A DNA stretch of 64,000 nucleotides. Origin: an uncultured Lachnospiraceae bacterium (GTDB lineage: Bacteria; Bacillota; Clostridia; Lachnospirales; Lachnospiraceae). The stretch lies in NCBI GenBank assembly GCA_947623185.1, contig CANQGL010000001.1, positions 17,788-81,787 on the forward strand, given 5' to 3'. The notes beneath the pieces were generated by a model. That model made no database searches. It worked only from the letters and a program-made list of their open reading frames with translations, and was not told where the DNA came from. This document shows positions 20,254 through 29,549 of this stretch, in pieces (positions within the stretch are counted from its first letter, which is position 1; each line of letters begins with the position of its first letter). The position numbers and the translations under genes are program-made.

Positions 20254-20369
20254 ACTAACTATTAAAAGCCAATCGTTTTTTGAGAAATATTTTAAATTTC
20301 TTAAAAGTAGTCTTTTGGAGCAGTTGTACCTTGAAAATCGCATGACAAACAGAGCATCGTGACCGGTGC

Positions 20370-21575
20370 TCACAAGGAGTGTTTTATATCAGAAAATGTC
20401 ACGCGAGCTTTTATGTAAGGTTTCCCGGATTTTTCCATTGCGTAAATAAGTCGCACCAGCTTTTTGGTGGCGTGAGTGATGGAAACATTATAATGCTTGC
20501 CCTCCGATCGCTTCTTTGCGAGATAGGCTTCAAAAGTCGGATCCCATAGATAGACATATTTAGCCGCATTGATCAGAGCATAGCGCAGATATCTGGAGCC
20601 GCGTTTCTCCATGCGGGAGTATGAGGATTCCAACTGGCCGGATTGGTAGGTGGAAGGCGATATTCCTGCATAAGCGAGGAGCTTGTCCGGTGAGTCAAAG
20701 CGGGAGAAGTCGCCAACCTCTGCCAGGATCATGGCACCCATACGATAACCGATGCCTGGGATCGTCAGGATTGGGGAAGATATCCCGTCCATGATCTTTA
20801 GGATTTCTGATTCGATTTCATCGATTTCAGAGTCCAGTTCACCGAGCAGCTTGATTGTATGCTTTAATTCAAGCGATTTGGCGGGTATGCTGGAACCGAT
20901 GGAGGTTCTCGCGGCATCCCGGATTTCAATGGCCTTATCCCGGCCATAGCGTCCTTTGGAAGCTGTTTCCAGCAGATTCACCAGATTTGTTAGGTGACAG
21001 GCAGCAATCTGGTGTGCGTCCGGTAATTCGCCAAGGAGCGCATAAACAGAGGCTATGTGGAGAGAGGGGACCAGCTTTTCCAGTTCAGGGAACAGGATGG
21101 TAACGAGCCTGGAGACAGACTGTTTCAGGCGTGCTCGTTGCTTTATCTTATCAAAACGGTAACGGGTGAGTGACTTTAGCCCCTCATTGTGGTATGATGT
21201 GTCTGAGTAGGACTGCATGTCCACGTCAGACATTAACATCATAGCAATGGTTCGAGCATCGACCTTATCCGTTTTCGTCTTTCTAAGACTGAGACTTTTT
21301 CTGAAAAGATTTGTGTGAAGCGGGTTGATGACGAAGGTGGTCAGACCTTTGTCAAGGAGATAACCGAGCAGGTTGTAGCTGTAATGTCCAGTGGCTTCCA
21401 GTCCTACTTTTATATTGGACATATCAGAAGAGAGGGAATGGATCTTTTGAAACAGATCTTCAAATCCCTGCCGGTTGTTCTGGAAAGAGAAAGCCTTAAA
21501 GAGGACTTCACCGTCTGAGTTTGTGATGAAGCAGTCAGGCTTATCCTTAGCGACATCAATTCCAACATAAATCAT
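20370..21575 (-). CDS. IS110 family transposase
   Basis: MIYVGIDVAKDKPDCFITN...GLEATGHYSYNLLGYL...KTKTDKVDARTIA...ILTIPGIGYRMGAMILAEVGDFSRFDSPDKLLAYAGISPSTYQSG...RGSRYLRYALINAA. Confidence 0.95.
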   Translation of the reverse strand: MIYVGIDVAKDKPDCFITNSDGEVLFKAFSFQNNRQGFEDLFQKIHSLSSDMSNIKVGLEATGHYSYNLLGYLLDKGLTTFVINPLHTNLFRKSLSLRKTKTDKVDARTIAMMLMSDVDMQSYSDTSYHNEGLKSLTRYRFDKIKQRARLKQSVSRLVTILFPELEKLVPSLHIASVYALLGELPDAHQIAACHLTNLVNLLETASKGRYGRDKAIEIRDAARTSIGSSIPAKSLELKHTIKLLGELDSEIDEIESEILKIMDGISSPILTIPGIGYRMGAMILAEVGDFSRFDSPDKLLAYAGISPSTYQSGQLESSYSRMEKRGSRYLRYALINAAKYVYLWDPTFEAYLAKKRSEGKHYNVSITHATKKLVRLIYAMEKSGKPYIKARVTFSDIKHSL

Positions 21576-21600
21576 AAGAGTACTCCTCTGTAATAGATTT

Positions 21601-21758
21601 GATACTGTTTAGGGCCACAGAGCTCTTTGCGGTTGTAACCTCGTTCTAAATAAACCGTCATGCGGTATCTAACTGATCAACGAATGTACAAAGAGACTGT
21701 GGCTGTAGCCTATTCGAAACCATCGAGTGGTAGGAGGCAGTAACCAGTTCACAGTATC
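21601..21758 (-). ncRNA. candidate IS110 bridge RNA
   Basis: On minus strand: outer 8-bp closing IR GATACTGT (21758-21751)/ACAGTATC (21608-21601); inner 13-bp stem CCACAG-t-CTCTTTG / CAAAGAG-ct-CTGTGG; two stem-bulge-hairpin loops (ACCA-CTCGA-TGGT within GCCT..AGGC; ACCG-CATGA-CGGT within TCGTT..AACGA); located immediately upstream of transposase ATG as in IS110 group. Confidence 0.65.
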
Positions 21759-21827
21759 TTAAATAGAATAGCCCAACCTGTAGAAAAGGTAAAGAAAGGC
21801 TATGACTATATAATACAAGGAGACACT

Positions 21828-23438
21828 ATGCAAAATCAGATATCAAGAAAAGCAAAAACGACTATTGTTTTTCTATATAGCGCATTCGTAGCTTTTTCAT
21901 GTATAAACGACTTTTTCTTCTTTGATTTTTCCCATACAGAAAGAACATCATATTATGTTGCTTCAGGGAATCCATATGCAGTTCCATTTTATCTTTTAAT
22001 AAAGGCAGTGTTTTGCATTTTGGTATTTTTTTCTTTTAGATATATCGAAAGAATTAGGAATAAAAAGGCAGATAAAGGGAAAGCTCTTTTTATACTTGCA
22101 ACACTGATCGGGTATATATTGGTTTTTTTACATATTTCGCCAGGAATATGGTGGTGTAATGGAGCTGATGAATTTACAACATTAAGCTTTGCAAAACACT
22201 TGACAATACAATACCACCAAGGCGTTATGGCAAGCGTTGCATATATCTTGGCATTAATGTGTTGGCCTTCCCCAGAAATGATTGTATTATTTCAAATGCT
22301 GATTGGGGCTGTTATTTTAGGATCAATAGCTTATGACTTATATAAAGAGAAACCACAAAGTGAATTTGCGTTTATAGCATTGATTTTTTCACCAGCAGCA
22401 TTATATTTTTCTGGCTATCCCATGAGAGCATATCTTTTTTCTGTATTTTTTTTGGCGTTTATTCATTACTTTTTAAAATTAGACTCAGAATCTGCCACAT
22501 GGAGTGAAGTTTGCAAAACAACATTGCTATTATGCATTGTTATTAATTATCGCATTGAAGTTGTTCCCTTGCTGGTAATTTATCCTTTCTTATTAAGTTT
22601 AAAGAAATGTAAGCTTAATTGGATAATTAAAGCGATAAGCTTATTGTTAAGCTCTTTAATATTAATATCCACGGTTAACAAGTTGGGATATCAGGCAAAC
22701 AGTAAAGCGCATAACACTATTATGGTTATTGGTCCTTTAAGCGAGTTTTTATCTGATGAGACACGTTCAAAAGAACAGTACGAAGAAGATATTCTAGATA
22801 TTGATAAAGTGTTGGATGTTAATTTCTTGAAAGAGAATCATAGCTATACGCTTGCTCAAGGAGAACGTCCTGATTCAGAATATACAGATGAAGAATATGG
22901 AGATTACTTAAAAGCCGTAATAAATATTTTGACGCGAAATCCAGACATTTATATAAAATGTAAAGTAAAGGGCGCTATGGATTCGTTAGGTTTATCGAGC
23001 TATTCTTGGCTGGGCTTTGCATTTCCTGAAAATGTAATGCCGACAGAAGTTGCAGATAATTTTGATAATATAGATATTGAGAACCATAATATTTTCACGC
23101 GTATATTGAGCGGGCAATATAAAGTAGGGGCCATAAAAATGTATTATATTTGGTATTCATTTTGGATTCCATGTCTACTTATGCTTTGCATTGTAATTTG
23201 GGGAGGGAAAAGAAAGAATTCATTGCGGATTGCAAGTGGTATTATGCTAGTTCACTTGGTACTAACTATTTTTTTTGCACCGTCACGTTATCAAATGTAT
23301 TATTTCGCTGAATACTTTGTTGGTTGGTATCTTGTTATTAGAGTATTAGATATCAATGCTGTCGGTGCGGCTAAGAATTTATACTTAAGAGGAAAGCATT
23401 TTTTAAGAAAATATAAAGCCCTTGGTACTAGTGATTGA
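21828..23438 (+). CDS. multi-pass membrane protein, probable GT-C-type glycosyltransferase
   Basis: ~11 predicted hydrophobic segments; flanked by GT2 and GtrA-like genes. Confidence 0.5.
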   Translation: MQNQISRKAKTTIVFLYSAFVAFSCINDFFFFDFSHTERTSYYVASGNPYAVPFYLLIKAVFCILVFFSFRYIERIRNKKADKGKALFILATLIGYILVFLHISPGIWWCNGADEFTTLSFAKHLTIQYHQGVMASVAYILALMCWPSPEMIVLFQMLIGAVILGSIAYDLYKEKPQSEFAFIALIFSPAALYFSGYPMRAYLFSVFFLAFIHYFLKLDSESATWSEVCKTTLLLCIVINYRIEVVPLLVIYPFLLSLKKCKLNWIIKAISLLLSSLILISTVNKLGYQANSKAHNTIMVIGPLSEFLSDETRSKEQYEEDILDIDKVLDVNFLKENHSYTLAQGERPDSEYTDEEYGDYLKAVINILTRNPDIYIKCKVKGAMDSLGLSSYSWLGFAFPENVMPTEVADNFDNIDIENHNIFTRILSGQYKVGAIKMYYIWYSFWIPCLLMLCIVIWGGKRKNSLRIASGIMLVHLVLTIFFAPSRYQMYYFAEYFVGWYLVIRVLDINAVGAAKNLYLRGKHFLRKYKALGTSD

Positions 23439-23597
23439 TATTAGGAAATCTCAAAAAACCAGAGGTTCAAAGACAAGCGAGCATTAAAAATGCATAATAT
23501 ATGGTTCATAGTGGTATGTTCAAATGACGATGATAAATAATAATTATTATTTGACATGATTTTGATGAGAAGATTATTCTAATATAGGAGAATTGAG

Positions 23598-24404
23598 ATG
23601 CAAGAAAGAATTTTACTATTCATTCCCATGTACAACTGTGAGAAGCAGATAGTTAGAGTCTTCAATCAGCTAACCCCAGATATTTGTCAATATTTGTCCG
23701 AGGTAATCGTAGTAAATAATCGTAGTACTGATAATGGGGAGCGGATGGTATTAGAACATTTAAGACAGAATAAAATTACGATTCCGGTTAAGGTTCTTCG
23801 GAACAGGCAGAACTATGGTCTAGGTGGATCTCATAAAGTCGCTTTTCGATATGCAATTAATCACGGATTTGACTATGTTATTGTAATGCATGGAGACGAT
23901 CAAGGGAGATTAGCAGATTTTATTCCGTTATTAAAGAAACATCACTATAAGGAATATGACTGTTGCCTTGGAGCGAGGTTTATGAGGGGATCAAGGTTAC
24001 AGGGATACTCTAAAGTGCGGATATTGGGAAATTATGGCTTCAACCTGCTTTTCTCAGCAATCGCGCGAAAGCGGATATATGACCTTGGTTCAGGCTTGAA
24101 TTTATATAAAGTAGAAACGCTCAAGTCTGGTTACTTTATGAAATACCCGGATACGTTATATTTCAATGATTGCATGATATTAGCATCCTGCTATTATGGA
24201 CATAAAATACTATTTTGCCCAATTAGTTGGCGAGAAGAAGATCAAATATCAAATAATAGAATATTTAATTTTGCTTGTTCACTTTTAAAAATGCTTGGAA
24301 ATTATATATGTAGAAGGAAAACATTTATGGAGTCTGATATGAGAGCAGAGCAAATAGAAGAATATAAAGCTGATATAATTTATTGCGAGGAGGCGGAAAG
24401 ATGA
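23598..24404 (+). CDS. glycosyltransferase family 2, polyprenyl-phosphate sugar synthase (GtrB/DPM1-like)
   Basis: LLFIPMYNCEKQIVRVFNQL...VIVVNNRSTDNGERMV...NYGLGGSHKVAFRYAINHGFDYVIVMHGDDQGR...GARFMRGS. Confidence 0.82.
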   Translation: MQERILLFIPMYNCEKQIVRVFNQLTPDICQYLSEVIVVNNRSTDNGERMVLEHLRQNKITIPVKVLRNRQNYGLGGSHKVAFRYAINHGFDYVIVMHGDDQGRLADFIPLLKKHHYKEYDCCLGARFMRGSRLQGYSKVRILGNYGFNLLFSAIARKRIYDLGSGLNLYKVETLKSGYFMKYPDTLYFNDCMILASCYYGHKILFCPISWREEDQISNNRIFNFACSLLKMLGNYICRRKTFMESDMRAEQIEEYKADIIYCEEAER

Positions 24405-25429
24405 AAATAATGATTACCGGAGCTGCTGGGTTTATTGGTTCGCAGCTAGCTCATGATTTGTGGGAAAAAGGAGCTGAATTGATTTTAATTGATAACTTTT
24501 CTTATGGCTCATTGGATAATCTGATATTTCCGGATCACAATTTCTCTAATGAAATCATTCATATGGATGTCCGTGACAAGAAAGGGATTAGGGAACTGCT
24601 GAAGTTGGGAGATGTTGATTATATCTATCACTTGGCGGGGATAGCACCATTGCCGGATTGTCAGACAGATCCTCAGGAGGCCGTGGCTGTAAACGTAGGA
24701 GGAACTGTAAACATACTGGAGAATTCGCGACGTTGCGGAGTACGGAAAATTATTTTCGCCAGTACTAATGCCATGTATGAAAATGCAGAGATTTTCCCAA
24801 CAACAGAGACTGTTTTTGGACTGCCGTCTCTGATTTATCCGAATACCAAATATGCAGCAGAACGTTTCTGCCAGTCCTACTGTGATACTTACGGAATGAG
24901 CGTGACCTGTTTGCGTTTTGCTAACGTCTATGGCCCCCATATTGATTGCCTAAGAAAGCAGCCGCCTCTTGTTGGATATATGATACGGGAGTTATATTAT
25001 GGAAGGACACCGGTATTTCATTCAGATGGTACCCAAAAGCGGGACTATGTTTATGTTCAAGACTTGATCGATCTTGCTGTGCTAGCTCAGCAAGGTAAAG
25101 GGTTTGACTGCGTGAATGTTTGCTCTAACCATGCATATTCTGTTAATGAATTGTATGATATCGCTCAAGAATTGATGGGAAAGCAGATTCCGGCTGAGTA
25201 TGCATTATCACAAAGTTATTGGAAGAAATACCCTCAATTATATGAAGGCGCTTATACTATCCGCTCCAAAGTGCTTGAGAAAGAGGTAACAAAATACACG
25301 CTTTGTTCCTATGAACATGCCAAAGAAAAGTACGGCTGGGAGCCTAAGATATCCATTTTTGAGGGTATGAAACGTTCTATTGACTATGAGATTTCGCTGT
25401 TTGAAAAGATTGAGAAACGGAAAGAGTGA
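24401..25429 (+). CDS. NAD-dependent epimerase/dehydratase (SDR extended)
   Basis: MKIMITGAAGFIGSQLAHDLWEKG...YHLAG...NVGGTVNILEN...YPNTKYAAERFCQSY. Confidence 0.92.
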   Translation: MKIMITGAAGFIGSQLAHDLWEKGAELILIDNFSYGSLDNLIFPDHNFSNEIIHMDVRDKKGIRELLKLGDVDYIYHLAGIAPLPDCQTDPQEAVAVNVGGTVNILENSRRCGVRKIIFASTNAMYENAEIFPTTETVFGLPSLIYPNTKYAAERFCQSYCDTYGMSVTCLRFANVYGPHIDCLRKQPPLVGYMIRELYYGRTPVFHSDGTQKRDYVYVQDLIDLAVLAQQGKGFDCVNVCSNHAYSVNELYDIAQELMGKQIPAEYALSQSYWKKYPQLYEGAYTIRSKVLEKEVTKYTLCSYEHAKEKYGWEPKISIFEGMKRSIDYEISLFEKIEKRKE

Positions 25430-25433
25430 GGAA

Positions 25434-26186
25434 ATGAAACAAAAGCTTCATTTAGTTATGCCTATGGGAGGAAGAGGATCTCGATTTTTTGATGATGGAT
25501 TTACGATCCCAAAACCGATGATTATGTTGGCCGGAAGGCCTTTTTTTTATTGGGCTGTACAGTCGGTAGTCAAATTCATTGAAGTTGCGGATATTACATT
25601 TGTAGTGCTTCAGGAGCATATTGACAGTCATCATATTGATTCTGAGATCAGAAAAATCTATCCGACTGCCAGGATTGCGGTAATTCCAGCAGTTTTGGAC
25701 GGAGCTGTACTTACCTGTCTTGAAGGAATCAAAGATATTAGAGATAATGGTCCAGTCCTTTTTAATGACTGTGACCACATGTTTATAAGTAAAAGCTTTA
25801 ATGATTTTTGTGCAAATAGGAATTTCAGAAGCATTGACGGGGCGCTTTTGACTTTTGAATCACACGATTCAAAATATAGCTTTTTGGAATATGATGCCCT
25901 GGGAAAGTTCACTCGGACTGTGGAAAAAGAGGCAGTAAGCAGCCATGCTATCTGCGGAGCATATTATTTTAAAGACAGTGACACCTTTCAGAGAGCATCA
26001 AATGAATATCTGAAAGAATGCAGTTACAATGAGTTTTATGTAAGTGGTGTATATAATGTACTTAGCCGAAAGGGAAAAAATGTTCTGGGATTTGAAACAG
26101 ATATTCATATCCCTTTTGGCACACCTGAGGAGTATTATATTGCAGAGAAGGATACAAGGCTGCAATTGGTGAAAGAAAACGCATGA
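25434..26186 (+). CDS. sugar/polyol nucleotidyltransferase
   Basis: LHLVMPMGGRGSRFFDDGFTIPKPMIMLAGRPFFYWAVQSVV...FNDCDHMF. Confidence 0.82.
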   Translation: MKQKLHLVMPMGGRGSRFFDDGFTIPKPMIMLAGRPFFYWAVQSVVKFIEVADITFVVLQEHIDSHHIDSEIRKIYPTARIAVIPAVLDGAVLTCLEGIKDIRDNGPVLFNDCDHMFISKSFNDFCANRNFRSIDGALLTFESHDSKYSFLEYDALGKFTRTVEKEAVSSHAICGAYYFKDSDTFQRASNEYLKECSYNEFYVSGVYNVLSRKGKNVLGFETDIHIPFGTPEEYYIAEKDTRLQLVKENA

Positions 26187-28123
26187 TAAAATGGATATTT
26201 CTTGTGGGGGCTGTTTTGATGCTCTTATTGGGGCACTATCTCCGGATACTTCGGTGGGAGAAGTTTATAAATCTGTATGAAAGACCGCCAATAAGCGCTA
26301 TGTTCCGCTCTTTGTCTCTGGGCTATGCTTTAAATCTGATTCTACCGGTGCGAGCTGGAGATATTTTTAGGACAGCATATTTAGGACGCCGCTTGAGAAA
26401 CGGAATGGGTTTTTCCCTGGCTACGATTATTCTTGACCGTTTCATGGATATCGTTGCTGTTGCAGTAATATTTCTTATCCTTCATACGCTGGGAGTGACA
26501 AAGGCTGCCATAACTGGTTCTGTGATGCTATACGAGATTGCGGCTATCGTTATTGGGACGGGACTGATTGTTTGCAAGCTTTTCAGTCCGCAAATAAAAC
26601 AGACTGCCGCGGCTGTATGCGCCTTTTTTAACGATACAATTCGACTTGAGGGATTGAAATTTTTCTGGTCACTGATCAATGCATTTCGCGATTTGAACAA
26701 GATAGATGTGGCTAAAGTATCAGTCATTACCGTGGTTATGTGGGCAGCATACCTTAGCTCATATGGACTATTTGCTTTGGCTATTTCCGGACCCGGGGGA
26801 TTCTCAACTGTGTTTATCACCTTATTTTCTGGTTCTAGCTTGGGAATGACAGCATTGGGGAGTATGAAAAAGCTGGGCAAAAGCACTACCCCTATTGGAA
26901 TGGTAGAGAGTCTCATCTATACGCTAACTCCAGTTTTTGCTCTTTATGTAGTGACCCTCTTTCCAGATGTATTTCGTAAGCCAATGGGGCGGACTGCAGG
27001 TCTGAGTAATGATGTGAAAGAGGAGAATTACCTTAATATCCTGCCGCAAGTAGATCCTCGTGATCAAATGCAGTTTTTAGAGGACTATTTCAGTTCTTCT
27101 AATAGGAAATTCATAGATAAATTCATCGAACTGAACAGGGGCATTAGTATTTTGCGAGATTATTCTGCGGGTTCAAATGCTACAACGATGCTGTGCATGG
27201 ATAGGGAAAAAACTTTCTACCGGAAGTATGCTTTTGGAGAGGCTAGTGAGAAACTGAATGAACAGCTGGTCTGGTTAGAAGAACATCAGGGAGTAATTCC
27301 TATTTGTGATATCCTTCACAAAGATTGCGGAAATGGGTGGTGTTGCTATGATATGGCATATGTGGGCAACGCTTATGGAATGTTCCAGTACATGCATTCT
27401 CAACCATTTGAACGATCATGGTCTATTCTTAAGTCGATCTTAGATACCTTGTGCGACCACCTTTATACTTTAGATCGAAGGAAACCAGATGAGAATAGTA
27501 TGAAGCAGTATTTTACAGAAAAGGTGGACAGAAACATGGAGAAGATACAAGGATCCAGAATATTGACTGACTTCATACGGCAAGAATATATCATTATTAA
27601 TGGAAAGAAGTATAAGAATCTACCAGAAATGGATGAGCTATTTGACTATGAATATTTGCGGAACGTATTTTCCAATGACAATTACAGTGATATTCATGGG
27701 GATTTGACTATTGAGAACATTATTTGCTTGGATAATGAGAGGGATCCATCGAAGGCGTATTATATCATAGATCCCAACACCGGCAATATACATAACTCTT
27801 CCTTCTTGGACTTTGGGAAGCTTTTGCAGTCTCTACATGGAGGCTATGAGTTCATGATGATGACGAAAAATGTGAAGGTGAATGGGAACCGTGTAGACTT
27901 CCTTTATACTCGCTCAACTATATATGATGAGATGTTAGAGAAGGTAAAAGGATATCTAAGAGAGAGATTTACAGAAGCGGGGGTACGAAGCATCTTCCAT
28001 CATGAATTAATTCACTGGTTAAGGCTGATGCCATATAAATTGGAAAATGATAAAAAAAGGGCAGCCATGTTTTATGCAGGCTTGGTCATGGTTGCAAACG
28101 ATATCGAGGAATGGTATGGATAA
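26183..28123 (+). CDS. fusion: LPG-synthase-TM/flippase-like membrane domain + APH-like small-molecule kinase domain
   Basis: N-terminal TM region (GHYLRILRWEKFINL...YALNLILPVRAGDIFRTAYLGRR...ATIILDRFMDI); C-terminal kinase with Brenner-type HGDLTIENIICL and YYIIDPNTG. Confidence 0.75.
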   Translation: MIKWIFLVGAVLMLLLGHYLRILRWEKFINLYERPPISAMFRSLSLGYALNLILPVRAGDIFRTAYLGRRLRNGMGFSLATIILDRFMDIVAVAVIFLILHTLGVTKAAITGSVMLYEIAAIVIGTGLIVCKLFSPQIKQTAAAVCAFFNDTIRLEGLKFFWSLINAFRDLNKIDVAKVSVITVVMWAAYLSSYGLFALAISGPGGFSTVFITLFSGSSLGMTALGSMKKLGKSTTPIGMVESLIYTLTPVFALYVVTLFPDVFRKPMGRTAGLSNDVKEENYLNILPQVDPRDQMQFLEDYFSSSNRKFIDKFIELNRGISILRDYSAGSNATTMLCMDREKTFYRKYAFGEASEKLNEQLVWLEEHQGVIPICDILHKDCGNGWCCYDMAYVGNAYGMFQYMHSQPFERSWSILKSILDTLCDHLYTLDRRKPDENSMKQYFTEKVDRNMEKIQGSRILTDFIRQEYIIINGKKYKNLPEMDELFDYEYLRNVFSNDNYSDIHGDLTIENIICLDNERDPSKAYYIIDPNTGNIHNSSFLDFGKLLQSLHGGYEFMMMTKNVKVNGNRVDFLYTRSTIYDEMLEKVKGYLRERFTEAGVRSIFHHELIHWLRLMPYKLENDKKRAAMFYAGLVMVANDIEEWYG

Positions 28124-28721
28124 AAAGAAAAAGCTTATTATGGTCGATTTGGATGGCACTTTAGTCGACTCGTTGGAAGCCAACTATCTGGCTTACAGAA
28201 AAGCATTAAACGAACTGGAATACAATATCTCTTGGGAAACTTATGCAAAGAAGTGTGACGGAAAGTCTTACAAGGATTTTCTGCCAGAATTACTAAAAGG
28301 AAATATAGAGCACATGGAAGAAGTCCATGAGAAGAAAAAAAAATACTACCCAAAGTACCTAGAATATATCAAGTTGAATGTTCACCTTGTAGCCATCTTA
28401 CAAGCTATAAAAGATCAATACTATACGGCACTAGTGAGTACTGCATCAAGAGCAAACGTAGAGATCATATTAAATCATTTTGATTTGATGGGGCTGTTCG
28501 ATTGGGTAGTAACTCAAGAGGATGTAAAAAAGAGCAAGCCTGATCCGTCTTGTTATATCATGGCAAGAGAACATTTTGGACTGAACGCAGACGAGGCAGT
28601 TATTTTCGAAGATTCTGCGACAGGCTTGGCGGCCGCCTTAGCAAGCGGCAGCGATGTTTATATGTTAAAAAGGCAAGGGCGAGTATCTGAAAATGAAGAA
28701 AATGTTCCTTCAGTTTGTTAG
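28116..28721 (+). CDS. HAD family hydrolase (beta-phosphoglucomutase-like phosphatase)
   Basis: LIMVDLDGTLVDSLEANYLAYRKAL...ALVSTASRANVEIIL...KSKPDPSCYIMA...IFEDSATGLAAALASG; start overlaps upstream stop. Confidence 0.9.
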   Translation: MDKKKKLIMVDLDGTLVDSLEANYLAYRKALNELEYNISWETYAKKCDGKSYKDFLPELLKGNIEHMEEVHEKKKKYYPKYLEYIKLNVHLVAILQAIKDQYYTALVSTASRANVEIILNHFDLMGLFDWVVTQEDVKKSKPDPSCYIMAREHFGLNADEAVIFEDSATGLAAALASGSDVYMLKRQGRVSENEENVPSVC

Positions 28722-29112
28722 ATTTATAGGAATCTCTGGTGTGGGCTGGTGCATTGATTTTTCATTGTATTTAATGCTTACGTCTGTATTTCGTTGGCCG
28801 GTATTCATTTCTAATTGCCTAAGTGCTGTACCAGCAGTGACATTGGTATTTTCAGTATCTACCGCGAAGATTTTTCGTAAAGCGCCAGGGAAGATTCCAG
28901 TATATGCTAAATATGTGATCTATCTTATTTACCAGTTTATTCTTCTTCTAATTGTTTCATCACTGGGGCAGTGGTTGTCAGACGTTATTATTCTGAAAGC
29001 AACCATGCGATTAATAGTTGACTTGTCAAAAGTGATTGCAAAAGTGATGATAACACCGGTAACTATGGTAATGAATTTTTTGATAATGAAATTATTGTCA
29101 GAGAACTGCTGA
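28693..29112 (+). CDS. GtrA-like small membrane protein
   Basis: FVRFIGISGVGWCIDFSLYLMLTSVFRWPVFISNCLSAVPAVTLVFSVSTAKIF; four TM segments. Confidence 0.75.
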   Translation: MKKMFLQFVRFIGISGVGWCIDFSLYLMLTSVFRWPVFISNCLSAVPAVTLVFSVSTAKIFRKAPGKIPVYAKYVIYLIYQFILLLIVSSLGQWLSDVIILKATMRLIVDLSKVIAKVMITPVTMVMNFLIMKLLSENC

Positions 29113-29549
29113 TGCTAATGGTATATTATGTCTCGACTTATTCTGAAAAGGTAAAGATTTTTGGATACCAATCGTGGATAAGCTAGGCTATAGGGATTAA
29201 CGCTGTGAAAATATTTTATTTATGCTATAGAAAATAAAATTTACGATTTACTTACTAAAACTAGAAATGAAAAGGAACGGGTGGTTTTTGCAATAGAAGC
29301 GATATAAAATGGTAACAAGGGGTTATGATCAAATCTGCTATATGATCAGCTTTAATTCTTTTAATGGTAATGCATATACTGTGCTTTTATCTGCACTTGC
29401 AATAATCAGTTGGTTCCATTCAGCAAGAACAGTAACTATTATACATCAGAGCAAAATCGGGTCAAATGAAATTATTATTTTAAACAGAAATGAATTATTA
29501 CATACCAATAATTTTTGAGACGAGACATAGCAGGAAAGGGCGTTAGATA

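Larger units (their letters stand above)
20370..21800 (-). mobile_element. IS110-family insertion sequence (transposase plus left-end noncoding region; exact ends not defined)
   Basis: Intact DEDD/IS110 transposase ORF followed upstream by ~220 bp noncoding segment with extensive RNA-foldable inverted repeats. Confidence 0.8.

Noticed and set aside
29309-29518. 69-aa ORF in the gtrA-GRE gap
   Set aside because: No ribosome-binding site or recognizable family; lies in AT-rich noncoding-looking sequence.
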